Below, one piece after another: positions 43,552 to 55,234 of a DNA stretch of 64,000 nucleotides (within the stretch, counting starts at the first letter, position 1; every line of letters begins with the position of its first letter). The DNA lies in the NCBI GenBank assembly GCA_027563935.2, contig CM050451.1, positions 35,355,565 through 35,419,564 of the forward strand, written 5' to 3'. The position numbers and the translations under genes were made by a program. Origin of the DNA: Costus lasius (Eukaryota; Streptophyta; Magnoliopsida; Zingiberales; Costaceae). The notes beneath the pieces were generated by a model. It was not told where the DNA came from. It ran no database searches and was given only the letters and a program-made list of their open reading frames with translations.

Positions 43552-45211
43552 TGATGTAGGACGGGGAACTAAAGTATTCAAACGACGCCTTTGAAAACTG
43601 GTTTTGAATAATAGCTTAATAATAAGAGAAAACCGAAGTTATGCTAACGAGGTTGGGAAACTAATTTTCTTTGTATTTTTTAAAAATATAGGAAAACCCG
43701 AGTTTAAACTAAGAGCAGTAAATAAGAATTACACTAGAAAGCAGTAAATGCAGGAAATAAACTTATAGTGCAACCCTTGAGAATTGAAGGGCTGTGCTTC
43801 CCGATCTTCACCGGTCCAACTCTGATGGAAGGTGTAGGGTGGAGCTTACAAACAATCACAGAAGATCCGTACAAGTCACAGATTTTAATACAGGAACAAA
43901 TCAAGGGGTGAGGTTAAGCCTCACAAGTTCCCTTGCTAATCCTAAGTTAACTAAAGAGAGAGGGAGAAGAGAAAGAAGGGGGGGGGGACGCCCCTTCCTA
44001 GATCCACTCCAAGCGCAAGCTACAAGTTATGTAATCAAGAATTAGTGTAGAGAAGAGTTCTCAAAATCAAATGAAGAGTTGAGGAGAAGAGACTTAGCCG
44101 AATAGGATGAAGACTCCTTGAGGCCGAGGGTGTTCTCTTTCTTGCTCCAAACCGAGGGTGAAAGAAGTTCTCCTTGTGGTTGCGCACATACACAAAGAGG
44201 AGAGCTTCTTAGGGTTTCGGTGGAAGAATTAGAAGAAGGGGGAAGAACTCGGCTAAAGAAGAACTCTATCACTAACACTAGCAATTAACCTAGGCAACTA
44301 ATAGACAATATTATTTCATCAAAAGGTAGTCGAAATACAAGGGGGAGACCATGTTTTTATAGGCAAGATGGGGCTAGGGCAGGATAGTCATTAGCTTCCA
44401 TGCGCCTGTTACAAAGATGGATGGAGTTTGAATTTCAAAATCAAGAGGATGTTGGCGCAAATCCTCTTTGGGAGCTTCCTTCTTTGGTGATCTTCTCTTG
44501 GCAACTCTTTAAATGTTTGGGTTGGTGAGAAAAAGGTGTCTTCTTATCCTTTGGCGAGATGCTTGTTGGCGCATGGATAAGAGATTCGAAATTTGAATCC
44601 TTTCCATGAGAGCATGGGCGGCAACAAGAGATGGTAATCTCTCATAAATGTCTTCATAAATGCCCTCCTTTGATTGTGGATCTTGATGGATAATTCCTTT
44701 GATTTTGGATCTTGATGGATGAGGGATTTGAATTCATTCCTTGCTTGGACTAGAGGTTGGCGCATATCTCTTGGATGGATGATGAGGTGGCTGATTGCTC
44801 TATTGGAGAGGCACCCAACAAGTATAGCAAGTGAGTTATTGCATGGCTTTGAAGTGAGCTTGGGCTTTGAAGTCTCCCTTTCCTTTTCTGGAGCTGAACT
44901 TGATGAGTGGACCTTGAGTGACATTGAGCTAGAACTTGAGCTGCTCCTTACTTGAATGACCTGCCAAAATGATCCTAATGCATGCATGCACTACTCTACT
45001 ATGATGCAAGAGTACATAAAGTTTCATGAATTACAATGCACTACCTACTACAAGTGGACTTGCCATAATTGACTACATGATGCATGGTTTTATTGAAAAG
45101 CAAATTACCCTAAAATGCAATGCAAGAGAGGGGCTCTAAGGGAACCCATATCGAATAGGTACCCTACGAGTCCGAGCAGATCTCCTCAGAGCAGGGCTAC
45201 TGCCTCCATCA
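43552..45211 (-). repeat. Gypsy-1 5' LTR (1660 bp)
   Basis: Partner of 26491-28151, with the same TGATGTAGG...CTCCATCA ends on the plus strand. CATGA follows at 45212-45216. Confidence 0.95.
44354..44361 (-). promoter_or_regulatory. TATA-like box in Gypsy-1 5' LTR
   Basis: The minus strand reads TATAAAAA, about 850 bases inside the LTR in transcription direction. Likely promoter by motif and position. Confidence 0.55.
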
Positions 45212-45216
45212 CATGA

Positions 45217-48200
45217 TCTCTAAGATCATATGATATGCTGCAGTACATACTTCAGCACTAAGTTCCTTCACTTATGCTATGGCCCCAGTAAGAACTATAC
45301 TTGACCATCAAGCACTAGGAACTAAATCAAGTTCAAATGAATGAAGATGCTTCCTTGGTTGCCACAAGGAGCTGCAATGTACTCAGCCTTATTTGTAGAA
45401 TTTTGCCACTATGGTTTGCATAATGCTCTTTCAGCATACAACACCACAACAAGGCAAAGCGCAAATCCTGGCCGTGGTCATAAGATTGGAACGAAGTATT
45501 AGTGTACCCTTGTACACACAATTCTTCCTGTCTATCATAGACTAGACTTCAATCCTTTATACTTCCCAAGTATATATAAGGATTGCTTTCACAGCTATCC
45601 AGTGTCAAACATTAGGATCTGATTGAAACTTACTGGCTATGCTCTAAGCATTTGCCACAAATGGTCTTTTGTATATTACTCATAACATGATCCATCCTAT
45701 ACACCATGTATTAGGACTTTAGACCCATGTTATTACTCTCCAGCTGTGTCATAGGGCACAACATCCTCATGAGAGTCAGACCATATCTCTCTGGAAGGTA
45801 TCAATATTTGGAATCATCCAATATAAACCTTTCCAGAAACTCTTGGATGAACATAGATTGACTAAAGGGCAATGACTTTCTTGGATCTCTATCTATAGAT
45901 CCTCATCCCTAGTATGTAGGCATCATTCCCTAGATCATTCTTCTCGAAATACATCTCAAGCCTTTTCTTCACCATGTAAAGAGCTGAGATGTCATTCCAT
46001 GTGAGGAGAATATCATCAATCATCTAGAGCAAGAAATATTATTAAGGTGCTCCCGCTGATCTTCTTGTAAACACAGGCTCTTTTAAACATGCTTGCATAA
46101 CACCATGCATATCTTTATGGCCTTGATATGAAAACCTTCTGGCTATTTCCTTATAGATATCTTTTTAGACGTCCATGCAAGAAAGGCAGTTTTCATAACA
46201 ACACGCCATAATTGATCATGCAATTATAACAAGCAGATCCTTAATGGACTTAAAACTCGGCTATTGGTGAAAAATTTCATCATTATCCACCCAGTGGATT
46301 TGCCTGAAATTTCTGTTCACTAGCTTGCCTTTCAAGGTAACAATGTTACCTTCCATGTCTATCTTCCTAGAAGATTTATTTACAGCCTGTGGGAATTACC
46401 CCTTTGGCAGCTCATCCAAGTCCCAGACTTGATTAGCAGACATGGAGTCCATTATGGTTCTCATGGCCCTTAGCCATTTCTTGGAATCTGGTCTACCGAC
46501 CGCTTCCATTTCCTTATAAGTCTTAGGTTCATCCATGATGAAAAATTCATTATGCCCAGCATATCGAATCGAGCCAGACTTATGTGGTTCCTGTGTTACT
46601 TGAACCTCAGGTTGACTTTCAACCTGTATGTGAGATATTGCTCTCCATCTATGTCTAATTATATTGTGGTTGATTCTCGACCTTGTCCAAATCAAATCTA
46701 CTCCCACTAGCTTCTTTCAAAAGAAATACTTTCTCAAGAGAGACAGCAGTTTGAGCAACAAATATTTTGTTCTCTTTGGGATAGAATTAGCACTCTACAG
46801 TACACCACAAATACATACTTTTGAATCACTGCACATTACATTCCCAATTCCATTGAAGAAATGGGATATTTGCAGTTCGCAACTCAAAAGCTAACTTAGA
46901 CATTTTCTTATGGAGTGGCAGTACATCTGTTTGCATGGCATCATAGTAGTATATTTGCATGACTATTCAAAGATGGAACCACATCCAATATGTTCCTTTT
47001 TCTTTCTTTGAAATTCACCACACAGTGGTGTACTAAGTAAGCTGCGAGATAACTCCACACTTCTCAGGACAGTCATCAAATTCTCCACTAATCACCTTGA
47101 TCCAATCAAAGTGCTTTAATAGATCCTCCAATTTGACTCAATACTTCATTTGTGAACTTCTTGGATTTTTCCAAAGTTCTTAGGTTGGATAAGGCATACC
47201 CACACCTGATGAAGCATATAACACCTCTTGGTGCTTGTTTACACGGGTCCACATACATTGCTGTGTAATAGATCCAACAAGCCAATAATCCTTTCACCCT
47301 TTATGGTGAAGGCAGCATCTGTCACATTGTTCCTTTGAACTAGGCTCACATGTATCATAATCCTGAAAGGATAATGATCCCAATAGTCCATGGACCTTTG
47401 GATGTGACCATTGTTCTATGGTTCAAGAGACAATGCTATAAGAGGGTGTTTATTGAATCATTGGATTTTATCTTGCGTTACATATAGAACCACAAACTAT
47501 TATCAACTGTATCACTTCAATAGAACATCTCAGATTTAAAGAAAATATCATATATTATTTCAAACTAAAATCCTTTCCAAAATGAATGATGTTCTAATAC
47601 ATAAGCTGATACATAATAGCAAAGTTCTAGATAAAGTCTTCAAGGCAGTGAGGTGATATCAACAGCAGCATCTAATGCTCCATCCCTGACCCGAGAGTCG
47701 ATCCCACCAAGCCTAATCGTCCTACTTCTTCTGAGCTCCTGCACATGTAAAATATATGTCAGCCTCACATGCGGTACCCAGTACCCATGAATAAGAAGTA
47801 GACATAAAGACCTTGGTAACACAATACCTGAAGCGGATGGATTACATCCCTTCTTCTTTGCCATGCTCTTCTTGGCCATTAATCCTCTTCGAAATACCCA
47901 TGCATTCCCAGTCTTCCGAAGTATTAGCTTTGAAGATACAGAACCATGGTCATTCTCAGATTTAGGCATACACTCTGAAGATCCAACAGAACTCTCCTGA
48001 TCATTGTCTATAGAGCATGGTGTGAAGAGACCTTTGAGATGTATGATAAGATCACAAATCCCCATCTCATCACACTCAACTTTGACCTCTAGGGTCATGC
48101 ACTCTAAGACAAGAGCAATGTACTGTTCGTTATCTTCACAATGTTCAAGATAGACATTCCACTCCCACTCAGTAGTGAAATACACACTAGGCTGGGATGG

Positions 48201-48308
48201 AGGTCTTTCAAGAAGATGCACCTTATTTTCTTGTTCGAGTATCTTGGACAAAATCTTGAACCACTTTGTCCAATTTGTCCCATCCAATTTGTTTTTATAG
48301 AGTTTCAA
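45217..48308 (-). pseudogene. Copia-B gag-pol, strongly decayed
   Basis: The minus strand shows copia order with many stops and shifts. Gag (48308-about 47900) has L-D-G-T-N-W-T-K-W-F and C-M-T-L-E, which align with Copia-A gag. No CCHC knuckle can be seen. The protease site reads G-T-A-C, the Asp being lost. Integrase remnants lie near 47400-47040 and a linker near 46700. An RT start piece at 46396-46707 has S-A-N-Q-V-W-D-L-D. The RT core near 46030 reads M-I-D-D-I-L for Y-V-D-D-I-L. RNase H remnants (G-Y-T-N-T-S-F-Q-S) are near 45500. The last part lies at 26326-26490, beyond Gypsy-1. It cannot encode working enzymes. Confidence 0.85.
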
Positions 48309-48492
48309 TCTTAGATCAGGAGATGCCTTCTACAATAAGCAAATAAGTAAAATAAGTACTATGACAAAGCATTTAACAAGAATTTTAACTTAAATGCTAT
48401 GCTCCCACTATTTCCAAAAACAAGTTGAGAACTCTCAAACTCAACATGGAAAGAGGTGAGTAGGATCCTAATTTCACATGAGGTCTCCGTGA

Positions 48493-48506
48493 CTCACGAG
48501 GGTGAG
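48493..48506 (-). promoter_or_regulatory. Leader hairpin H3 equivalent in Copia-B
   Basis: The plus strand reads CTCAC-GAGG-GTGAG. It sits 116 bases from the H1 equivalent and about 190 bases from gag, like H3 in Copia-A. The stem differs from Copia-A by a paired change (A-T for G-C). Confidence 0.5.
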
Positions 48507-48606
48507 TTGGGATGCACAGAGTGATCTCATGCTTCTTTAGGTAGGCATGTCAGCCAATTGTGCCGTGCACAATTCCTCTTAGTTAAGACAGACAAGGCGC
48601 CCTGTG

Positions 48607-48622
48607 TCCAGTGAGGGCTGGA
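48607..48622 (-). promoter_or_regulatory. Leader hairpin H1 equivalent in Copia-B
   Basis: The plus strand reads TCCAG-TGAGGG-CTGGA, extended by a G-U-type and a T-A pair. A third stem (CCAC-GAGG-GTGG, 48817-48828) lies 206 bases further on, at the H2 position. Confidence 0.5.
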
Positions 48623-49827
48623 TACAGCATAGAACCCTATCCTCTCAACAACTGCCTCTAGTGATTCATCATGTCAGTGACATATGAAAACTAGTCAAGT
48701 CAGATCCTAACCGTTATGCCTAGGGTCAACGAGTTTCCTTGTGAAGGCACGCCCGATTAAAATGGACTGGGGAAACCATTGGCACCACACACCTCCTAAA
48801 GATAAGTGGGTGTGTCCCACGAGGGTGGAAAACAGTTCACAACACCACCGATCGATAGTTTGATGAGGGCTACACGTTAGAAGGCTATTGACTTGATATT
48901 TCAATGAGAGTTTTTGCATGTTTATTTTATTCTTTTCTAGCATGCAGTTTTCTTATGGTTATGGCAGCAAAGGAAAAACATCACAGGCATGCTATGGACA
49001 AAATAATAAACCATCACAGGCATGCTAGTTTGGTCGATATGGTCATAGCCCTTTTCATACATATAACTTGTCACGAGCCATGTGATATGTTATCATGCAT
49101 CCAAGGGTTGCGAGTCCCTTTAGCAGATCAGCCCATGCCAGAAGCCGAAAGCAAACATCCCTTCCTCCAACCGCAAATCCATCACCACGCTTCCAAAGCT
49201 GGCGCCACTCTGAAATCGGTTGAAGAAGACACCTTGTTGTCTTTGATGAACCTTAACCTATCTTATGTAAACAATTCTACATCTATTCTAAGGAAAGATG
49301 AAAATTTTACATCAAGAAGGGGGAAAACCACACGTAGGTGGTAAAAAGATTTTACAAGCAATCATCACAGGTGGAAACATGCTTCCACATCACAAAACAG
49401 GAGGGCACTCGCTATGACCATATCAACCCATGGAAGAGACAAGTGGCGCATATATAAAATTTGAAAAACCAGAATAATCAAATTTTATCCCCTTATGCGC
49501 CAACTCCATCCAAAGCACTCTATCAATCAAATTTATGCTAAATTGGGATCAAGTTTCATGATGATTTCATGGACCCTATCGGCTGGAAATTTTGTCAGAT
49601 CAAGAGACCCGGCTAGTCCGAAGACACAATGCCCGTCCTACTTGACAAAATTACGTGCGCCTTTGGTCTTAAATCCATCATAAACACAATCCAAATTTTG
49701 GCCATAAAAAATGATAAAAGAAGTTTGGATGAAAGACGCTTTCTATGTGAAACGCGCATGGATAGAAGAAAAATTTTCCAAAAATTTTTCACACAAGCAA
49801 ATGTACACCTTGTGTTTCTCGCAAGTA

Positions 49828-49839
49828 GCTCTGATACCA
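49828..49839 (-). other. Copia-B primer-binding site (tRNA-iMet)
   Basis: The minus strand reads TGGTATCAGAGC, one base from the 5' LTR edge at 49841. Confidence 0.92.
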
Positions 49840-49840
49840 C

Positions 49841-52038
49841 TGTTAGGGAATACCGGGTGTAATTTAAAATTATTGCAGTCCCAAGACATAGAAGAAGAAT
49901 CATTACACCCGAAACATATTCCGGTCCCAAGGATCCATGCGAGAGAGAAGACACAAGGATGTGTTAGAGATGTACCTCTTTTGCTTGTCTAGTTGCCGAA
50001 GCCATGTTGAAGGCGCCCAAGTGTTCGCCCTCTACAAGTATCCACGCGTCAACTCCTTGATCGTTGCTCCCTTCCACGCTTGGTGCTAGCCTCGGGAACA
50101 GAATCAAGCCTTAGGGTTCCTTCACTTTTCTTGCGCCACCTCCAAGGATCATGCGCCAAGTGCAAGGAAGATGCCACCAACTCCTTATCCTCTTCACTCC
50201 AAGAGAAGAGGGAGAAGAAGAGTTTCGGCCCTTAGGAAGAGTAAGATGAAGTGGGGCCACCAAGTCCTTCTCCAAGTCACGCCAAGAGGAGAGGAAAGAG
50301 AAGACTTGCGGCCACTAGTAGGAAGAAGGGTTGCGCCACCTTGGTATTGTCGCCCTTTGCCCTTGCTCTCGCCCCTCTATGTGTGTTCACATCTCCAAGC
50401 ATTCGAACCATTGAGAGGGGGCAGCTAGGGTCCCTTTTATAAGCCAAGAGGCGGTTTAGGGAGGGCCAAGATCATGCCAAGTGGGCGGCTAGGATAAAGG
50501 AGTCTTGAGGTAAGGAAAGTCTCCAAGACTTTACCATAAACCTCATTCAACCTATCCTAATTTGCCCAATGGCCATATCAGCCCAAGACATGCGTTAGAG
50601 GCATGCATTCCATCCAAGGAGGAAGGGCTAGGTGCAACAAGCAAGAGGAATTCGGCTAGGGTGGTGTCTTGGGAGAAATTAGGGTTTGAGGTAAGGTAAG
50701 TCTCCAAGACTTTACCATATACCTCTTCCCAACATCCATATGCACCTAGGAACTTCCCATAAAAGCTCTCAAGCCATATTAGCCCCAAGAGTTGCCTTAG
50801 AGGCAAGGTTTCCATCAAGGGAGAAAGGGCAAGGCGCCTTTTACTTCCTTAATGAAGCAAAACCGCCCACTTCACCCCATTATGCCCCTAGGCGCTAATG
50901 GGTGAAGACTTCTCCCCATTATACCCTTTTAGCCAATTCTCTCTTCATGACAACTAATTATTGGGCCTTATTGAATAATGAGCAAGCCCAAACTTCATGG
51001 CATGGGTTGATTAAGCTATTGGATCCAATCCAATGCAACCCTAATTCAAATGTGACCAATCTAGGTCAATTTCGGGTCAACCTGCCAAAAATGAAATTTG
51101 GCTCCAATAACCTTCTTCCTACTCATCAGGCCCATTGGCGCTGACGAAATCTTCCAAATGGATCCAAGTTATCCAATAACTTGATCCTAAGGCTTCTGAT
51201 TAAAGCAACGTCAAGAGTCTATTGCGTGTGACCCTGTAGGATCCATATGACGATGGCAATGATGTAAACATCATAAGTAGTGAGGGGTATCTAACAACAC
51301 ATCACTACTACCCATATCATAGGACTTAAGTCATTATGGCAACAACTCCTAACAAGCAATGAGGATTCCTATTATAGATCCCTTTGCCTAAACTGATATC
51401 CTGCCATTGGATTAGTCTCAAGTTTATCAATCCAATGCATTGGTCATGACTTAACAAGTGTGGCCACACATTCCTGTCATGCACCAATAAGGTGGGGCGC
51501 CCCAAGTGGATATCATGCTTCCAATAAGGAAGGGGCAAATCCTACTATTGGTCATCCATGTCTCTACATGACTTATGACATGCCCAATGTCAGTCGTTTT
51601 GGTCTCCCAATTACGGAGAAACGTAAGACTATATCAAAGCATACCCATCATCAAATCTAGACATGAATACCTCAAGTCTAAGGATCAATGCAAACCTCTT
51701 GCATGTGAGATTGACTTGTTGACTAGACATGTCAATCCTCACGGTGGATCACTCCAGTGCATCCAATGCACCTGTATGTCTGCGTTACTGTGCCCCGCAC
51801 CTAACCAGCCCATACACCAGTCTCAGATGTACCAAAGCTGTCCCATATCTGCTAAGGTATCTTGACTGGGGATAGCTTATGAGAATGGATCCAACCAAAC
51901 TCCTGGGATATTATTTATGCAACTCAATACATCAACGCAGGTAGAGAAGTCTGCATAATAACGACCATGCCTCTATAAAGAATAACAATTCCATCAAAGT
52001 ACATTCAAACAATGCCCGACCATGTCCAAACATTGGTC
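49841..52038 (-). repeat. Copia-B 5' LTR, outer end missing
   Basis: Aligns with 24146-26325. Compared with that copy it has about 40 extra bases near 51490-51530 and stops matching after ACATTGGTC at 52038, so the outer 20 or so bases (including the terminal TGTTGG in element orientation) are gone. A deletion or recombination took place here. Confidence 0.9.
50433..50441 (-). promoter_or_regulatory. TATA-like box in Copia-B 5' LTR
   Basis: The minus strand reads TATAAAAGG. Same position as in the 3' LTR. Confidence 0.55.
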
Positions 52039-52610
52039 GGCACCTCTAAGTTTTTTTTTATTTCTACCAATACAGACATGCAATCATATGATGGGAAATA
52101 AAACAAAACTTCATAGAAAAGCTTAATAAATAAAGAGCAAAAAATAAACATGATGTGATCATAACCCGAATAAGGGTAACAAGCCCCTAGACTTAGACCT
52201 AATAACCTATCAACTCCAAGGCTCTGAGCCATGGGCCCATGCCACTAAGTCCTCAGCTCAACCTTGAGTGCTTGAAGGGTTCTGCTCCAAACCCTAGGTA
52301 CGCCACCTAGGTCTTCAGCTTCAAGGGGTTAACTCACAAACCCTAGAGGCACCATCTAAAAAACCCAAGATTCCCCCTTAGGTTCGGCCAGCCCTAGACT
52401 CCTCCTTGTTCTAGCTCACAAACCCTAGACTCTTTCTCGGGTTAGGCCAACACACATGTGCGCCGCTAACCTTTAGTGTGTCACCATCATCTAGGAAGAT
52501 GCGCCACTTCCCTTGCAAGGTGTGCCACCATGAGGTGTGTCTCCTCGCTTGGATGTGTCATTAAGCAAGTCAAAGTGCACCGCCTTTCTTCCTTAGCCCA
52601 TAAACTCAAG

Positions 52611-52925
52611 AAGCGCCATTAAGAAACCCTAGAGGCCTTCAAGCTTTCTACCAAAGAAGAGGGTGTGCCACCTTGCAAGCTAGGTTGCACCAATCCTCTT
52701 CATCAACCCTTGAACCTTAAGATGTGCCACTAGGAAGCCCTAGAAGGAGTCAAGGTTTTGCCAAAGAAAAAGATCAGCCACCCAACTTGTTTAGGTTGCA
52801 CCAACTCCTTCTTTAGCCATCATCCCTTCAAGTGCGCCTTATAGGAATCCCTAGAAGCCACTCAAGGTTCGGCCAAGGAGATGATGCACCACCTAGAATG
52901 GTGAAGATGGCACCAAACCCTAACT
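52611..52925. repeat. About 110-bp imperfect tandem repeat, three units
   Basis: Units begin near 52613, 52724 and 52832 with GCGCCATTA-, GTGCCACTA- and GTGCGCCTTA-like starts. Each continues with CCCTAGA, CAAG, CCAA, a GCACCA block and CTTC. Confidence 0.7.
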
Positions 52926-52975
52926 CAGCCCCCAAACCCTTAGATGGCTAATAAGCTTCCGTAAGTGCACGGAAT

Positions 52976-53127
52976 TATCGAAGTAATAAAAAGATTATTA
53001 TTCCCAATGAGGACTACGTAGTTAAGTACTGACTTCTTGACTTGTTTGAATCTAAGCAAACCAAGTATGCTATATGAATCCTAATTAGGTTATCGAAGTA
53101 ATAAAAAGATTATTATTCCCAATGAAG
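52976..53127. repeat. 36-base direct repeat, 116 bases apart
   Basis: TTATCGAAGTAATAAAAAG followed by ATTATTATTCCCAATGA occurs at about 52976 and again at about 53092. Confidence 0.88.
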
Positions 53128-53514
53128 AACTTCTAAGTATGAACAATTCAAAAGCAGCTTTTAGAGGGTTCAAGTTCTAAGAGAATCGGGATTTTTGGGT
53201 TTCACCACACTGACTATTATGAATCTTATAAAGGGTACTCAATAAATAGAAAACATCTATCATGAAAGGAACTTTTCCTAATGTACATATCACCTCCTCT
53301 CGGAGTGTAATACGGTGTTTAATTAGGTTAACTCCCTACTCTCGTGACAGTTAACCAAACTAAACCCATTAAGTTCTATGAAAAGCTGTTAAATCCTTCA
53401 GACGAATCCAACCTACTCTCGTGATTGGATTCGAAGGTTTAACTGAAATAGATAGGTCGTTGCGATTCACCTCTCGGTCCTTCTCGCAGCATCTAAGACG
53501 CAATCATACATGGC

Positions 53515-55214
53515 TGTAGGGTCCCCTTCAAGGGGGAGCGCAAGCAGATAAAACCCCTTTCAAGAGGGGGGCGAAAACCCTAAGGGGGTGGCGCATGAAA
53601 AATCGCAAGCGGAAGCAAGGGTTTTCAAGATCTTAGCATGAACACATGATCAACTTTGATGAAGTTGAGATCCATACCATAGCCATCACGGTTAGATGGA
53701 ATCTTGGAAGCAAAGGCGCAAGTGCTCCTTCTCCAAAGATAATCGCACACAAGGTGAAGATGGCTTCTCCTTGGATCTCCTTGTGCTAGCAAGGATCTAC
53801 AAGATGTCCTTGATCGAATGGTAGGATGATGAGATGCTTCCTTGGCCGAGCGCTCTTCCTTGTCGTTCACTTCCTTCCACACGAGATGGCAAGCAAGCAA
53901 TTGTCCAAGACCAAAACGCAAATGCGTTTAGGCGATATTATGAAAATGGCGTTACATGACTTCCCAAAATGGAAAGTCATGAAGCCATGCTTCAATGCCA
54001 AAATGCCTCCCTTCATGAACCATGCGTTCACATAGTGAACCGGTTCAATCTATGGTTCAATTCGATTTGGCTCAAAGACCAAAATCAAACCAAGCCAAGC
54101 CAATACATGGTCTAGACCTTCTATGAACCTAATGGCTCAAGATCTAACCGTTCATCTCCTGATGCTCTTGATCTCACCGATCTAGCATCTCCTCTCTCGA
54201 TCGAAGCTTACCGATCTCAAGCCCTAATCAATCAAACATGATCAGACCAGATCTCACTTACAATCAGAGTTTAAATCCCTTTAAACTGAATCAAAACAAT
54301 TCAGTCCACACGATCTGACTCAAGAAAGCCATATCAACAAATTGTGCGACCCTGAGGGTTTCCTTTAAATGTCGGTAACGATAACTTACGTTATCACGAT
54401 CAGTGAGGGGTATCTAGCAACACATCACTGTCTCCCGATATAAAGGAAATAGTCTTCCAAGACTTCACCCAAAACATGGCACAAGTGTGAATCAAACTCA
54501 CGAGGCATGCATGTTTCCTTTGCCACTGGATGTTCTTATTGGACAAGCATGTCAAGCCTGTAACTCCAATACTATGAGCATGATTAGATCAGATGAACAT
54601 AGTCATCTGGGTATGGCCATACACTATCTCAATCATCTCATACAGGGGGGCCCTTTAGAACATCACACTCCTTGAACAAGGAGACGGCAATCCTTTATCT
54701 ATCACTAGTGCCCTAACCTGACTCAAGCTCATCATCCAAGATAGTCTATAATCATTATGTTTCAAATGATATTGAACTACCTCAAAACAATGACAATCAT
54801 CATTTAGAAACACAAGTGATCTCAAGTCAAAGGAAAATGTGCCACTTGCTGCTATCAAGGATTATTCACATTGTGACAAACAATTGAATATCCTAGAAGG
54901 GTCTGTCCAGTACATCCAATGTACCCATGAGTCTACATCTTATTCCATGCTCGAAGCATCCTATAAGATTAGCACACATATTAGTCTCAATCATATCAAG
55001 GCTGTCTCATGTTCACCAAGATATCTCGACTAAGGACATATAGCCTGTCAGCCTAGCTGAACAGCTTTGCGACATTATTCAGAAGTATACTTATTACAGC
55101 AGACAAGGTAACAACCTGAATAATAACCATGCCTTTATAAACATAAGAGTTTATTACATGATACTTATACAATCCCAAGGCCTCAAACATTAGCCTTAAG
55201 GGCATACCCCAACA
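53515..55214 (-). repeat. A4 3' LTR (1700 bp)
   Basis: On the plus strand it starts TGTAGGGTCC and ends CCCCAACA. The U5 end has two G/C-rich hairpins (CCCCTTCAAGGGG at the tip, and CCCCTTTCAAGAGGGG about 40 bases further in). A2 has only one short version. Confidence 0.93.
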
Positions 55215-55224
55215 ATCTCCCACT
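55215..55224 (-). other. A4 polypurine tract
   Basis: The minus strand reads AGTGGGAGAT against the 3' LTR. Confidence 0.88.
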
Positions 55225-55234
55225 TGCACTTAAT

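Larger units (their letters stand above)
26491..45211 (-). mobile_element. Gypsy-1: chromovirus-like Ty3/gypsy element interrupted by A3 (about 8.1 kb net)
   Basis: LTRs lie at 26491-28151 and 43552-45211, flanked by CATGA (26486-26490 and 45212-45216). In order on the minus strand there are a primer-binding site, gag, protease, RT, RNase H, integrase with a chromodomain-like tail, and a polypurine tract. A3 with its CCGTG duplication interrupts the integrase. By eye the LTRs differ at about 22 bases in 1660. It is non-autonomous: see the gag stop, the RT active-site change, the integrase nonsense codon and the A3 insertion. The clade is uncertain, perhaps Galadriel- or CRM-related. Confidence 0.95.
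48309..49827 (-). other. Copia-B untranslated leader
   Basis: About 1.5 kb without a supported gene. Its gag-proximal half aligns with the Copia-A leader around the hairpins (for example GGCTTA/GGCTATTGACTTGATATTT after the H2 position). The primer-binding site follows at its far end. Confidence 0.75.
24146..52038 (-). mobile_element. Copia-B: degenerate copia element hosting Gypsy-1
   Basis: It has a 3' LTR at 24146-26325 and a 5' LTR at 49841-52038. Between them are a primer-binding site, leader and decayed gag-pol, split by Gypsy-1 at 26491-45211. Without the inserts it is about 9.2 kb. The polypurine tract complement (ATCTCCCACTTGCACT) at 26326 matches Copia-A. The 5' LTR lacks its outer 20 or so bases and the flanks (ATGGA at 24141-24145; AAGTT-like sequence on the right) do not form a duplication. 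Internal coding sequence is much more decayed than the LTR divergence of about 2-3% would suggest. Confidence 0.9.
52039..53514. other. Unassigned sequence between Copia-B and A4
   Basis: No gene or retroelement domain seen on either strand. The first 150 bases are AT-rich. About 52230-52950 is rich in AAACCCTAG- and GCCACC-like words with imperfect tandem units. 52970-53514 has two copies of a 36-base AT-rich block and ACTCTCGTGA words. This may be the leader or LTR remnant of an unrecognised element. Confidence 0.5.
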
